64,000 nucleotides of DNA from an uncultured Candidatus Actinomarina sp. (GTDB taxonomy: Bacteria > Actinomycetota > Acidimicrobiia > Actinomarinales > Actinomarinaceae): contig CACJUH010000005.1 of the NCBI GenBank assembly GCA_902596545.1, positions 44,437-108,436 on the forward strand, given 5' to 3'. The notes beneath the pieces are model-generated. The model saw only the letters and a program-made list of their open reading frames with translations, was not told where the DNA came from and did no database searches. Positions 40,176 through 48,497 of the stretch are shown here, one piece after another. The position numbers were made by a program, and so were the translations under genes. Every line of letters starts with the position of its first letter. The first letter of the stretch is position 1.

Positions 40176-42044
40176 TTAAGCTAAATGTTTTTTATGCCAT
40201 CTTATGATATGGTCAAACCTTTGTTTTCGATGAACTGGTGTACCAGACCTAGATAGCTCATGACTTTCACCCGGAAACCTTAACATAGCTGTTTCCACAC
40301 CTCTTTTTTTCAAGTTAGAAAATAGTTGTTCCGCTTGCTCTATTGGACACCTGTAATCTTCTTGAGAGTGAACTATTAACGTTGGTGTTTTTATATTTGA
40401 AGCATATGTCATAGGACTCTTTTTTCTGTAAAGATTTATATTTTTTGACATGTCATCGAGTAAATACATTTCTGGGAAACCTATTCCAATGTCAGATGTT
40501 CCAACCATTGTTTCCCAATTGAGTAACGCACGTTCAACAATTGCAGATTTAAAAGCATTCGGATTATGACTAATTATCCAAGACGTCATAAATCCACCAT
40601 ATGAACCCCCCATTATCCCGTCTTTTCTATTGTCTATTCCCATCACTTTTTTCATTTTTTTAAATGAAGTAAGAACATCATGCATATCATTTACACCCCA
40701 TTTGTTGCCACAAACATCTCTTAAGAATTTATGACCTCTTCCTGCAGAACCCCTAGGATTACAAGCAATCACATTGAAACCTGCAGAGGCGTAAGTTTGA
40801 AACTCATCAAAAAATGTAAATCCATATTGACTTGCAGGTCCACCATGGATGTTTAAAATTGTTGGTTTATCTTTTCCAACGAATATTCCCCAAGTATCAA
40901 TCTCTGATTTACCTGTGTCAATTCTTTCATATACACAATCCCTTGTTTTAATGTTTTTAACAAAAAAATCGTTGGCTTTCGATATTTTACTTAGTTCTCC
41001 ATCGATCAGCTCAAACACCTCGTCGGGATTTGAGAATGAATTTGCTATAACATATGTACTCTCATCGCTAAATGCAAAGTCTTTGATAGTGATGTTTGCA
41101 TCAATCAAGTCAATTTTTTCAGTACCATTCCGCAGCAGTGTTTTTCCAGAGTCTTCGTATAGAAAATAGAGAATAGATTCGTGCACTTCCGCTTTAACTA
41201 TATTTCTATCAAACAATCTATATTTAAATGAAACTTTTCCCGACTGAGAGAATTTTAAAATTGTAGTATTGGTAGGCCATTCAAACCTATTCCTTAAGCC
41301 CACAGCATGAAGTTTGCCCTCATAATAAAACAAATTTCCCATCATGCCTTTTGTAAATATATCTACAATTTTTTTATTTTTTAATGATCCAATTCTTTCC
41401 TCAAGCATTGTTCCTTTTGAATTGTGCTTGTCATAAGAGAAAGTAAGAACACCATTATTTTCCACTAAAGAATCAATTGAAATAATATTATGTTTATCAC
41501 CGTCCACAACCTTTTCAGACTTACCAGTTTGAAGGCTAACTTTGTAGATATTACCTATTTTGTTATAGATGATTCCTCTTGTATCAAATCTAAAAGGAAG
41601 ATTTTTATAAAACATAGGCTCTGAATCTTTTGATTCAATATTCTTAAATTCCTCATTCCACTCACTAGTAATCACATACAAAAACTTTTCATTATTACTA
41701 AGTAAATAGTTATTGATACTTCCTTCAACTTCAAAAATTGAACTCACAGATCTTCCTGACTGTATTTCAATAGTTGAAGATGCTTTTTTAGACTTACTCT
41801 TATCCTCAACAGACCTATTTGTTTTTATATAAAAAATGTCATTGGTTTTCTTTGCGAATTTTGGATTGCTGAAGTTATTAATTCCCGATTTAAATTTTCT
41901 CCAGTTTCCTTTGTTCATTCTCCAAAGTTCACTTACATAGGTATTAGTTTCAAAATCCATACGAGTACTTTGCACAATTAAGTTTGAATCTTTAGCTACA
42001 AGATTTGATAGAGTGTTGAACGAATTTAAATTTTCTGGTTTCAT
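40176..42044 (-). CDS. S9 family prolyl oligopeptidase-type serine peptidase
   Basis: A 622-residue peptidase with an N-terminal beta-propeller (~1-350) and a C-terminal alpha/beta-hydrolase domain. The nucleophile is in GGSYGGFMTSW (~residue 477), the acid in VHSQEDYRCPIEQAE (~562) and the His in GESHELSRSG (~602); HGGPASQYG forms the oxyanion region. No signal peptide, so cytoplasmic; the end RKQRFDHIIRWHKKHL is typical of acylaminoacyl-peptidase/DPP-type S9C enzymes. It follows the TPP-controlled symporter gene by 9 nt and may share its transcript. Confidence 0.93.
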   Translation of the reverse strand: MKPENLNSFNTLSNLVAKDSNLIVQSTRMDFETNTYVSELWRMNKGNWRKFKSGINNFSNPKFAKKTNDIFYIKTNRSVEDKSKSKKASSTIEIQSGRSVSSIFEVEGSINNYLLSNNEKFLYVITSEWNEEFKNIESKDSEPMFYKNLPFRFDTRGIIYNKIGNIYKVSLQTGKSEKVVDGDKHNIISIDSLVENNGVLTFSYDKHNSKGTMLEERIGSLKNKKIVDIFTKGMMGNLFYYEGKLHAVGLRNRFEWPTNTTILKFSQSGKVSFKYRLFDRNIVKAEVHESILYFLYEDSGKTLLRNGTEKIDLIDANITIKDFAFSDESTYVIANSFSNPDEVFELIDGELSKISKANDFFVKNIKTRDCVYERIDTGKSEIDTWGIFVGKDKPTILNIHGGPASQYGFTFFDEFQTYASAGFNVIACNPRGSAGRGHKFLRDVCGNKWGVNDMHDVLTSFKKMKKVMGIDNRKDGIMGGSYGGFMTSWIISHNPNAFKSAIVERALLNWETMVGTSDIGIGFPEMYLLDDMSKNINLYRKKSPMTYASNIKTPTLIVHSQEDYRCPIEQAEQLFSNLKKRGVETAMLRFPGESHELSRSGTPVHRKQRFDHIIRWHKKHLA

Positions 42045-42053
42045 CTATTAATT

Positions 42054-43418
42054 CTATTTGGTAAATCTGTCTGCAACAAACGTAATTATGACTGACGATA
42101 CTAAAGCAATAGCAAAAGTATTAAGATCAGCTAAGCCGTAGAGATCTGTTGGAACAAATAAACCTCCAGGATTTTCTTCTAAATTAATAAACAAATATCT
42201 GTAAACAAACACTGAAATAAGGGAACCAACAAAAGGCAGAACAAGCAGAATATCTTTACTAGTTTTTTTAATTCTGTAAAAAGCAGGAAAAACAAGACTT
42301 GTTGCGAGAAGATCAGCAACTAAAAATACAGTAAAAATATTAGTTACTCTTGTTGAAGCAAAAAGAGCCAAAATAATAACTAATAAAGTTATATTATTAG
42401 CTTCTCTACTTCCTTTTTTAATTAAGTCTACAGATATAGTAGATGAGATAGCATTTTCCAGTGTATCAACGCTTGATGTTACCAAGAGAGTCGCTAGGGA
42501 GATTAAAACTAAGACAGTCATGGAATTCAAACTCAATTGATCTATAAAGCTTAAAGTGGGAATCTCCAAACCTTTCCCAGCACCAACAGCACCCGCAATG
42601 CCCAATAGAAGAATTGTTATAAAAACCCCAAATCCTGAGTAGATACTAGCTTTTTTGATTGTTGTTTCATTCATAGCTGAGAAGGTTCTTTGCCAATAGC
42701 CAGTAGAAAATATTTCAGCTGCTGTAACTGCAATTATTACTGCAAGTGCTGATTTCAAGCTGTATGTTTCAAAAGTATTTAACCCACCAAGCATTGCAAA
42801 ATCTGCAATTTCGCTGATGCTATTTTGACTAAACCAAATACTAAACAAAAAGGTTAAAAGAAGTATTATTCCAATTCCTTGAATTTTATCGGTCAGATAA
42901 GAAGCTTTAAATCCTGACTTATTAAGATACAAAAAAGTAGTGGCTGCAACTAATGCTGCAACCACAATACCTGAAACATCAGAGATTGCCTCAAATAAAT
43001 AACTTATTGATGCGAACTCTGCTATCAAGAATGCACCCATGTAAATAACAGCTACTAAAGAAACAATTTTTTGTGCTATAGATCCATATTTTTTTTCAAC
43101 AAACTGAGCCAAAGTAACACCATTCGGAAGTAGTTTAGAAATTTTTGGGCCAAATATATATATCAAAATAAATGGAGTTGCAGCTGAAATTGCGTATCCA
43201 TAAATATCATATCCAAGTCCATACCATGCAACTTCAGCTGGTGAAGTTAATATCCATAAACCCATGCCACTTGCGTAGAAACTCATAGTCAACCCAAAAG
43301 TTTTTTCTGTCTTATCAAGCACAAAGTATTCGCTATCAACTGCCTTAATATTTCTAGTAATAAGAAATACCATTACAAGCAAGGATGCAATTACAAAATA
43401 AGCTATATTTGTATTCAT
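42054..43418 (-). CDS. Sodium:solute symporter under TPP riboswitch control (ThiV-like)
   Basis: A 454-residue SSS-family transporter with about thirteen membrane helices. Early signatures include SEYFVLDKTEKTFGLTMSFYA (in part) and WILTSPAEVAWYGLGYDIYG; ALAVIIAVTAAEIFSTGYWQRTF (in part) is the mid-protein family motif. The TPP riboswitch just upstream makes thiamine or a thiamine precursor the likely substrate. SAR11 bacteria have an analogous riboswitch-linked SSS transporter, ThiV, proposed to import HMP. AAAGGTGG precedes the ATG and could be the sequestered ribosome-binding site. Confidence 0.88.
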   Translation of the reverse strand: MNTNIAYFVIASLLVMVFLITRNIKAVDSEYFVLDKTEKTFGLTMSFYASGMGLWILTSPAEVAWYGLGYDIYGYAISAATPFILIYIFGPKISKLLPNGVTLAQFVEKKYGSIAQKIVSLVAVIYMGAFLIAEFASISYLFEAISDVSGIVVAALVAATTFLYLNKSGFKASYLTDKIQGIGIILLLTFLFSIWFSQNSISEIADFAMLGGLNTFETYSLKSALAVIIAVTAAEIFSTGYWQRTFSAMNETTIKKASIYSGFGVFITILLLGIAGAVGAGKGLEIPTLSFIDQLSLNSMTVLVLISLATLLVTSSVDTLENAISSTISVDLIKKGSREANNITLLVIILALFASTRVTNIFTVFLVADLLATSLVFPAFYRIKKTSKDILLVLPFVGSLISVFVYRYLFINLEENPGGLFVPTDLYGLADLNTFAIALVSSVIITFVADRFTK

Positions 43419-43462
43419 AAATAACCACCTTTAATAGCTTGTAATGGGGATAAAAGTTATGA

Positions 43463-43536
43463 TTTCCCTTCGTTGGAATTACCCAACAGGTTCATACGGT
43501 CGGTTTTTACAACCCTCTCAGCTTTTGCTCCCGCTA
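43463..43536 (-). promoter_or_regulatory. TPP (thi-box) riboswitch
   Basis: Read on the minus strand: AGCGGGAGC, then GCTGAGAGGGT, a short hairpin, GACCGTATGAACCTG, TTGGGTAATTCCAAC and GAAGGGAA. These are the conserved CUGAGA, ACCUGAUCUGGAUAAUGCCAGCG-like and AAGGGAA elements in the right order. It lies 45-118 nt upstream of the symporter ATG. Binding of thiamine pyrophosphate is expected to reduce expression. Confidence 0.95.
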
Positions 43537-43598
43537 ATTTAATAATAGCGAAAATTGTCAACAAGAGTTATCTTTTTCAGTGCATTAGTATTTCAAGA

Positions 43599-44513
43599 GT
43601 GAAACCATCTAAGAACACACCATTACAACAGCCAACACTACTCCAAACCATTGTTGCTATTTTTATTGCTGCATTTATGTGGGGAATGGGCAATGTGTTA
43701 TCTAGAAGTCTTCTCATAGAAGGCATTAACGAAATATATCTCGTTACGGTAAGGGTTTGTTTGATTGGGTCTTTGTTATTTTTATACTATGCCATTTTTA
43801 TTAGAGAAGGATTTCAATCAACAATTTTTAAAGAAGCAACCATAACGGGGTTCTTTTCTGTGTTTTCAATTAGTTGGTTTTTTATATTCGCACTTCAATA
43901 TATTTCTTCAGGTCTTGTGACTCTTCTCATAAGTTCTGCACCAGTATTTACTGTAATTTGGATAAAGCTGCTTTTAAAAGATGAAGAGATTTCAAAAACA
44001 AGATATTTAGCAATACTTGTAGGCTTTACAGGTATTGCATATTTATTTCTAAGACAGGAAACGGGGCTTTTAGATGAAGGAAGCATACTCCTAGGAGGAA
44101 CACTGGCATTTTTTGGAGTTCAGTGTATTTCATTGGCAACAGTGTTAAATAGAAAGTACGCACCCAAATACAAAGTTGCTACCTGGTTGAGCTACCAGTA
44201 TCCATTGATGATTGTCGCATCATTAATTGCATATATATTTTTTGATATTGAGGCTGAAACATTAAATTTATCTCAAGCTTTGAGGATAGCCGCTTTAGTC
44301 ATTGCAAATTTAAGTGCATTTACAGCTTTTACCTGGTTAATAAGGAGAGTTAGTGCACTACAAGTTGCTTCTGTTGACTATTTAGTACCTATTGTTGGAG
44401 TGACTGCCGGTGTAGTATTTTTAGGAGAATCTTTTAATACAAATATCTTTGTTGCTGGGGTTTTTATTTTTATTTCACTGTTGCTAAATACTAAGGAAGA
44501 ATTTTCAAGTTAA
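43599..44513 (+). CDS. EamA/DMT family transporter
   Basis: A ~304-residue membrane protein with ten predicted helices in two EamA repeats (AAFMWGMGNVLSRSLL in the first; TAFTWLIRRVSALQVASVDY and LVPIVGVTAGVVFLGES in the second). Substrates of this family include amino acids and other metabolites. I chose GTG 43599, since a TTG at 43473 lies inside the antisense riboswitch and would add a non-family leader. It is divergent from the symporter; the convergent uracil-DNA glycosylase overlaps its end by 9 nt. Confidence 0.88.
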   Translation: MKPSKNTPLQQPTLLQTIVAIFIAAFMWGMGNVLSRSLLIEGINEIYLVTVRVCLIGSLLFLYYAIFIREGFQSTIFKEATITGFFSVFSISWFFIFALQYISSGLVTLLISSAPVFTVIWIKLLLKDEEISKTRYLAILVGFTGIAYLFLRQETGLLDEGSILLGGTLAFFGVQCISLATVLNRKYAPKYKVATWLSYQYPLMIVASLIAYIFFDIEAETLNLSQALRIAALVIANLSAFTAFTWLIRRVSALQVASVDYLVPIVGVTAGVVFLGESFNTNIFVAGVFIFISLLLNTKEEFSS

Positions 44514-45083
44514 ATTAAGTTCTTCCTTTACTTTTTTTAGATCTTGCCATGTTAGCCATTTAGGTTTACCTTTTTCTTTTGACGGGTTTCGAAGTAAGTA
44601 AGATGGATGAAAAATAGGCATGTATTTAATATCATCATTTATTATCCATTTCCCTCTAATTTTTGATATTGGTTCAGTCACTTGAAGATAAGATTCTACA
44701 GCAGTTGAACCTGCCAGTACAACAACTTTTGGTTTAATAAGTTCAATTTGTTTTTCTAACCAAGGAATACACTCGGATACTTCGTTTTTGTGTGGCTTTC
44801 TATTTCCTGGAGGCCTGCATTTAACAATATTTGAAATGTAACAATCTTTATTCGTATCAATGCCAACCGATAAAAATGCTGAATCCAACATTTTCCCAGC
44901 CCTTCCAACAAAAGCAACGCCTTGCTCATCTTCTTGTTGACCTGGTCCTTCACCTACTACAAACAGCTTTGAGTTTGGGTTTCCTCGACCAAATACTACA
45001 TTTTTCCGTGTTGAAGATAGAGAACATTTCCTGCATTTAATGCATTTGTTATTTAAAGTTTGAAAATTTATTTGGTTAACCAT
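44505..45083 (-). CDS. udg: Uracil-DNA glycosylase, family 4 (iron-sulfur)
   Basis: A 192-residue enzyme that removes uracil from DNA. Motif A is GEGPGQQEDEQGVAFVGRAG with the family 4 Glu, and motif B is FHPSYLLRNP near the C-terminus. Four cysteines for a 4Fe-4S cluster are in CIKCRKCSL, IVKCRPPGNR and SECIPWL. Length and motifs are normal for the class known from thermophiles and actinobacteria. It appears to be monocistronic, with a long untranslated region upstream. Confidence 0.95.
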   Translation of the reverse strand: MVNQINFQTLNNKCIKCRKCSLSSTRKNVVFGRGNPNSKLFVVGEGPGQQEDEQGVAFVGRAGKMLDSAFLSVGIDTNKDCYISNIVKCRPPGNRKPHKNEVSECIPWLEKQIELIKPKVVVLAGSTAVESYLQVTEPISKIRGKWIINDDIKYMPIFHPSYLLRNPSKEKGKPKWLTWQDLKKVKEELNLT

Positions 45084-45416
45084 TTTATAAAAATACTAGC
45101 CATTTTTCATCAATTGAACACATCAGGATATTAGGTTCCTAGGCATTCTTGTATACCAACGAATCAGGGAGCGATTATTTTAATTACAAACTTATTTTCT
45201 ATTAGAGTACTAAATTTCTAGTAATCGGATTTTAAACAATAGGAAACTTTAATAACAGACATAAAACGAGAAAACCCTTGAAAACTCCGCAATCTGTTTC
45301 CAGATTTCCTGCCTCAAGGGTTATCTCTTGTTACTTCTTGTAATGATCATCTATAAAGATTTTCTTCACAAAAAGTACTCTAAATATATATCTCTAAATA
45401 ATAGAAATCAAAAAAT
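45084..45416. other. 333-bp intergenic region with one structured element
   Basis: No gene is convincing in this gap between the uracil-DNA glycosylase start and the metal permease stop. It is AT-rich except for the stem-loop at 45268-45327 and a short mixed stretch at 45123-45172. A small inverted repeat TTACTTCTTGTAA is at 45330-45342. Confidence 0.5.
45268..45327 (-). ncRNA. Candidate structured RNA element
   Basis: Arms GAGA + AACCCTTGA (45268-45271, 45273-45281) pair with TCAAGGGTT + TCTC (45314-45322, 45324-45327). Inside, AATCTG/CAGATT (45291-45296 with 45301-45306) form a second stem. On the minus strand the loop is GAAA, a GNRA tetraloop, which favours minus-strand transcription; the purine-rich internal loop holds GGCAGGA opposite TGCGGAG. 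It lies downstream of the metal permease gene and ~185 nt upstream of the glycosylase gene on that strand. I do not recognise it as a known riboswitch. There is no T run, so a simple terminator is unlikely. Confidence 0.4.
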
Positions 45417-46355
45417 TTATGTGGAATTTTTCCCACTCTCTCGTCTCTTCATAAACATAGCTGTAATAATTGCTATCGATGCAATCCCAAGCAAAGCACT
45501 CAGGAATGTTGATACAAAATTATTATTGATAGTACTTATTCCGTAATCTTCAAGTAAAAGCACTATGCCATCTGTTTCCTGAAACCCGAATTCTTCAGCA
45601 ACAGATTCAAGGCCATCCGGGGAAGAGGATGCAAATGGTGTAATTAGACTCAGTAATAAAATCAACATAATGAACAATCCATAAAAAGAGACAGCTGTTG
45701 TGTTTTTATCTTCTCTATCGTAAGCGTATATAAGGTCTGGTCGAACCCTTATTAGTAATCCAACAATTAGAGCCGTGATTACTCCCTCGCCAAATCCAAT
45801 TAGAAAGTGAACTGAGATCATTGCTATTAAGACTGTCCCCACTGGTATAGATATAGTTCCCCCTAATATGTACTGAACCATAAATGCAATTGATGAAAAT
45901 ACAACACTAATAATTCCAGACAAAACACTGACAATTATTAACGATGAAGGAGTTTTCCCAATAAACTTTATCCAATACTTCACGACGACCCAGGCTGTAA
46001 CAGAGGTTACAATTGCCATATTCATCACATTTATTCCCAAAGCACTTAGTCCACCATCTGCAAATAGAAGAGACTGAATTATTACAACTACTGAAAGACA
46101 AATCAAACCAAGTCTAGGTCCGAGAACTATAACAGCTAAAGCTCCGCCTAACAGATGGCCACTAGTTCCTGCTGCAACAGGAAAATTTATCATTTGTAAA
46201 ACAAAGATTAGAGCTGTCATCATTCCGGTAAGGGCAATAAATTTATCAGCTATCAAGGAACTTGCAGATCTAATGTATGCCCACAAAGTTCCAAAGCTAA
46301 TAACTCCCGTTGCTGCAGAAACAGAAGCATTTATAAATCCATCAGGCACATGCAT
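45417..46355 (-). CDS. cbiM: CbiM/NikM-type cobalt or nickel permease fused to a PDGLE domain
   Basis: A 312-residue ECF-type metal permease component. The N-terminus MHVPDGFI matches the metal-coordinating MHIxDG start that is essential in CbiM/NikM, so the ATG at 46355 is certain. Seven or so helices follow (TSGHLLGGALAVIVLGP, LFADGGLSALGINVMNMA). A C-terminal segment SSSPDGLESVAEEFGF plus a last helix is the PDGLE/CbiN-like module. The operator just upstream suggests nickel control. The energising CbiQ and CbiO genes are not in this window. Confidence 0.92.
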   Translation of the reverse strand: MHVPDGFINASVSAATGVISFGTLWAYIRSASSLIADKFIALTGMMTALIFVLQMINFPVAAGTSGHLLGGALAVIVLGPRLGLICLSVVVIIQSLLFADGGLSALGINVMNMAIVTSVTAWVVVKYWIKFIGKTPSSLIIVSVLSGIISVVFSSIAFMVQYILGGTISIPVGTVLIAMISVHFLIGFGEGVITALIVGLLIRVRPDLIYAYDREDKNTTAVSFYGLFIMLILLLSLITPFASSSPDGLESVAEEFGFQETDGIVLLLEDYGISTINNNFVSTFLSALLGIASIAIITAMFMKRRESGKNST

Positions 46356-46381
46356 AGGAACAGTTTAATAAAAATTAAACT

Positions 46382-46402
46382 TATTGCAAACTATTTGCAA
46401 TA
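46382..46402. promoter_or_regulatory. Nur-type operator upstream of the metal permease
   Basis: TATTGCAAA-CTA-TTTGCAATA is a perfect 9-bp inverted repeat with 3-nt spacer. It contains TTGCAA-N5-TTGCAA, which is the published consensus form for the nickel-responsive Fur-family regulator Nur of Streptomyces. It sits 27-47 nt upstream of the cbiM-type start codon on the minus strand, where a repressor would block transcription. The binding protein is inferred, not seen here. Confidence 0.65.
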
Positions 46403-46405
46403 GTA

Positions 46406-47146
46406 CTAAATGATATTATTGTTTTTTAGCCACCTATGGAGTTCACTAAGCACAAAAGGTCTGGTGTCTTGATTTAAAAGCTCATGCTTAGAGTTTTGTA
46501 CAACAACGTATTCTACATTTTCTAGTTCACTTAGCTCACTAGATGATGCGATAGGAACGATTGTATCATTTTCACCATGAAATAAAATTGTTGGAGTTTT
46601 TAAATTGTTTATATTTTCATTTACAAAATTTTGAGTATTTATTGCTTCTCTTCCATACCTTGCTGTCATAGATCTAAATACCAACGGATCATTAAAATAA
46701 TCATTAACAACATCAACATCAGTTGAGAGATTTTTTTTGTTAACTATTGATGGAATCCTGAGTTTTGGAGCTATTTTTGCGATTCCGCTAGAAAGTTTTT
46801 TAACAAAATTGGGATAATTATCTCCTAAAGTTGGAGCAGATAAAATTAAATAATCTGGATCTACAAGACCGCTTAAAATAGAATATAAAGCTACTTGTCC
46901 TCCAAATGAATGTCCAAACAATATTTTTGTGTCGTAAGATTCAATTTTTCTAAAGGAATCTTGAACAGTTCTATTAACTTCATCCCAAGATTCTAAATCA
47001 CCTTTTTCTATTGCACCTTCACCATGTCCTGGCAAATCAACTAGGTGAGTATTTATTCCTAGATTTGCAAACCATTCTGCATTTAGCCGGTGTCTCTCTT
47101 TATGCTCAAAGAAACCGTGAAATAATATAAGTCCTGTTTTATTCAT
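46406..47146 (-). CDS. Alpha/beta hydrolase, monoacylglycerol lipase/lysophospholipase-like
   Basis: A 246-residue soluble hydrolase. LILFHGFFEHKERHRLNAEW holds the oxyanion HGF, the nucleophile elbow is GHSFGG (~residue 78), the acid is in HGENDTIVP, and the His is in NSKHELLN. Resemblance to the serine aminopeptidase S33/lysophospholipase group is clear, the substrate is not. Upstream of the Nur operator on the same strand, it probably ends its own transcript before cbiM. Confidence 0.85.
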   Translation of the reverse strand: MNKTGLILFHGFFEHKERHRLNAEWFANLGINTHLVDLPGHGEGAIEKGDLESWDEVNRTVQDSFRKIESYDTKILFGHSFGGQVALYSILSGLVDPDYLILSAPTLGDNYPNFVKKLSSGIAKIAPKLRIPSIVNKKNLSTDVDVVNDYFNDPLVFRSMTARYGREAINTQNFVNENINNLKTPTILFHGENDTIVPIASSSELSELENVEYVVVQNSKHELLNQDTRPFVLSELHRWLKNNNII

Positions 47147-47177
47147 TGCAATTAATATTTATATAGAATAAATACTA

Positions 47178-47897
47178 ATGCATTTGGACTTCATCAAAAC
47201 ACCATTTACAAATAATCCTTCCATGCAAAAATATTCTGGAGATCTAATAAACAAGTTGCCAAGGTCCAAATACATTGAAGAAAAAATAAACCAAATTTCC
47301 TTACGAGAATCTGAGCTATGTGGAGAAACTGAGCTGTTTCAAAATCTACAGTTACTAGATAAAGTTTCAACTTTATTAGAGATGGAAAAATTTAATACTT
47401 TAAAAGACCTATCAACAGAAATTGAGGAAGATATTGCTGTAATGCACAAAGGAAAGCTGGAAGCAATAAGCTTTTGCTTTCCAAGTGGGTGGATACCAAC
47501 AGAAGCTTTAGGACAAGATTTTGCATTTTTACATGAGCCAGTTGCAGATAATGATTTATTAATTAAGTCGAGTCAAAAACTATCAAAGTATATGTGTAAT
47601 TACACAATACAAAGATGGGTTTGGAATGTGACTACAATTGAAGACCTAAGCAATCATCCTACAATCAGCAGGCCTGAACTATCTAGCTTTGATGATTTAT
47701 ATTTTCGACTTGAAACACAAATATCAGCTCCTGTTGATGAAGATACAAGTCTGTTTCTAGTTTTAGTTGAAGTATTTACTTTAAATGAAGTATGGAATAG
47801 TAGTATCTTGAAAAGTATTAATTCAATGAGCGAAAGTGTTTTGGAGTATAAAAACTTAATTGAAATAAAAAAATATTTAAACAGTTTAAAATTTTAG
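47178..47897 (+). CDS. DUF3445 / haem-dependent oxidative N-demethylase-like protein
   Basis: A 239-residue protein with CFPSGWIPTEALGQDFAFLH followed by EPVADN, and RWVWNVTTIEDLSNHP, which correspond to the GW...G..l..iH.PV and R.NW regions of DUF3445 (HODM alpha family). HODM uses haem to demethylate secondary amines such as dimethylamine. The conserved His in FLHEPV is kept. The protein is shorter than typical members (~300). A possible leaderless promoter TAGAAT is 8 nt before the ATG. Partner subunits are not adjacent. Confidence 0.65.
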   Translation: MHLDFIKTPFTNNPSMQKYSGDLINKLPRSKYIEEKINQISLRESELCGETELFQNLQLLDKVSTLLEMEKFNTLKDLSTEIEEDIAVMHKGKLEAISFCFPSGWIPTEALGQDFAFLHEPVADNDLLIKSSQKLSKYMCNYTIQRWVWNVTTIEDLSNHPTISRPELSSFDDLYFRLETQISAPVDEDTSLFLVLVEVFTLNEVWNSSILKSINSMSESVLEYKNLIEIKKYLNSLKF

Positions 47898-47902
47898 TAG
47901 TT

Positions 47903-48310
47903 ATGGATTATGTTTATATTGCCGGACCACTTTTTGATGATCATGAAAGAAGCTATTTAGAGAGTATTGCCAAAATATTTGAAGACAGAGGTTATAAGAC
48001 TTTTTTACCGCATAGGGACGCTGGTGTAGTTAAAGATAAATATACTCAAGACGCAAAAGGCCAAATTTTTACTACAGACATAGAGGCTCTTGATAAGGCA
48101 ACTATTGTGGTAGCCCTACTAACAGGAAGAGATGTAGACTCAGGAACTGCGGCTGAAATAGGCTATGCCTTTGCAAAAGATAAAACTTTAATTGGAATTG
48201 ATGCAAATAATGTTAAATTTTTAAATATTTTTGTTTGGGGGTTATTAGGCAAAGGTGAAAATATATACAACAGTTTAGAAGACTTAGAGAGGCATCTTGA
48301 TGAACAATAG
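47903..48310 (+). CDS. Nucleoside 2-deoxyribosyltransferase family protein
   Basis: A 135-residue protein of the NDT fold. Motifs: YIAGPLFDDHERSYLESI (substrate binding), DIEALDKATIVVALL (conserved Asp) and SGTAAEIGYAFAKDK with the catalytic Glu nucleophile at about residue 90. Members transfer deoxyribose between bases or hydrolyse (deoxy)nucleotides, as in DNPH1. It follows the DUF3445 gene by 5 nt and overlaps the next small gene. Confidence 0.88.
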   Translation: MDYVYIAGPLFDDHERSYLESIAKIFEDRGYKTFLPHRDAGVVKDKYTQDAKGQIFTTDIEALDKATIVVALLTGRDVDSGTAAEIGYAFAKDKTLIGIDANNVKFLNIFVWGLLGKGENIYNSLEDLERHLDEQ

Positions 48311-48497
48311 ATATGTGAATATTTTTATAGTTTTCTTTTTTTCTGGAACAATTGTAAGTTTAACTTTTCGTTTAATCGACAACATTTTATTCAGAAATTC
48401 AGAATTTAGTTTACAAACATGGACATATTCAAATTTAGCTATTTTTTCAATTGCCCTTGTAGTCCTATATTTATGGATTAAGAAGAGTAAGGCTTAA
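48300..48497 (+). CDS. Small two-helix membrane protein, 65 residues
   Basis: MNNRYVNIFIVFFFSGTIVS is the first helix, then a loop with an Arg-rich turn, and a second helix NLAIFSIALVVLYLWI ending in KKSKA. ATG 48300 has GAGAGG upstream within the preceding gene; a TTG one codon earlier is less likely. Overlaps the deoxyribosyltransferase gene by 11 nt and the convergent lipoprotein by 4 nt. Family not recognised. Confidence 0.7.
   Translation: MNNRYVNIFIVFFFSGTIVSLTFRLIDNILFRNSEFSLQTWTYSNLAIFSIALVVLYLWIKKSKA

Noticed and set aside
43473..43598. N-terminal extension of the EamA transporter from TTG 43473
   Set aside because: This stretch is the antisense strand of a well-conserved TPP riboswitch; the encoded residues are not transporter-like and the membrane helices begin after 43599.
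45268..45327. Stem-loop as an integron attC site or simple terminator
   Set aside because: No conserved GTT/AAC core sites of attC, no gene cassette array, and no T run on either strand.
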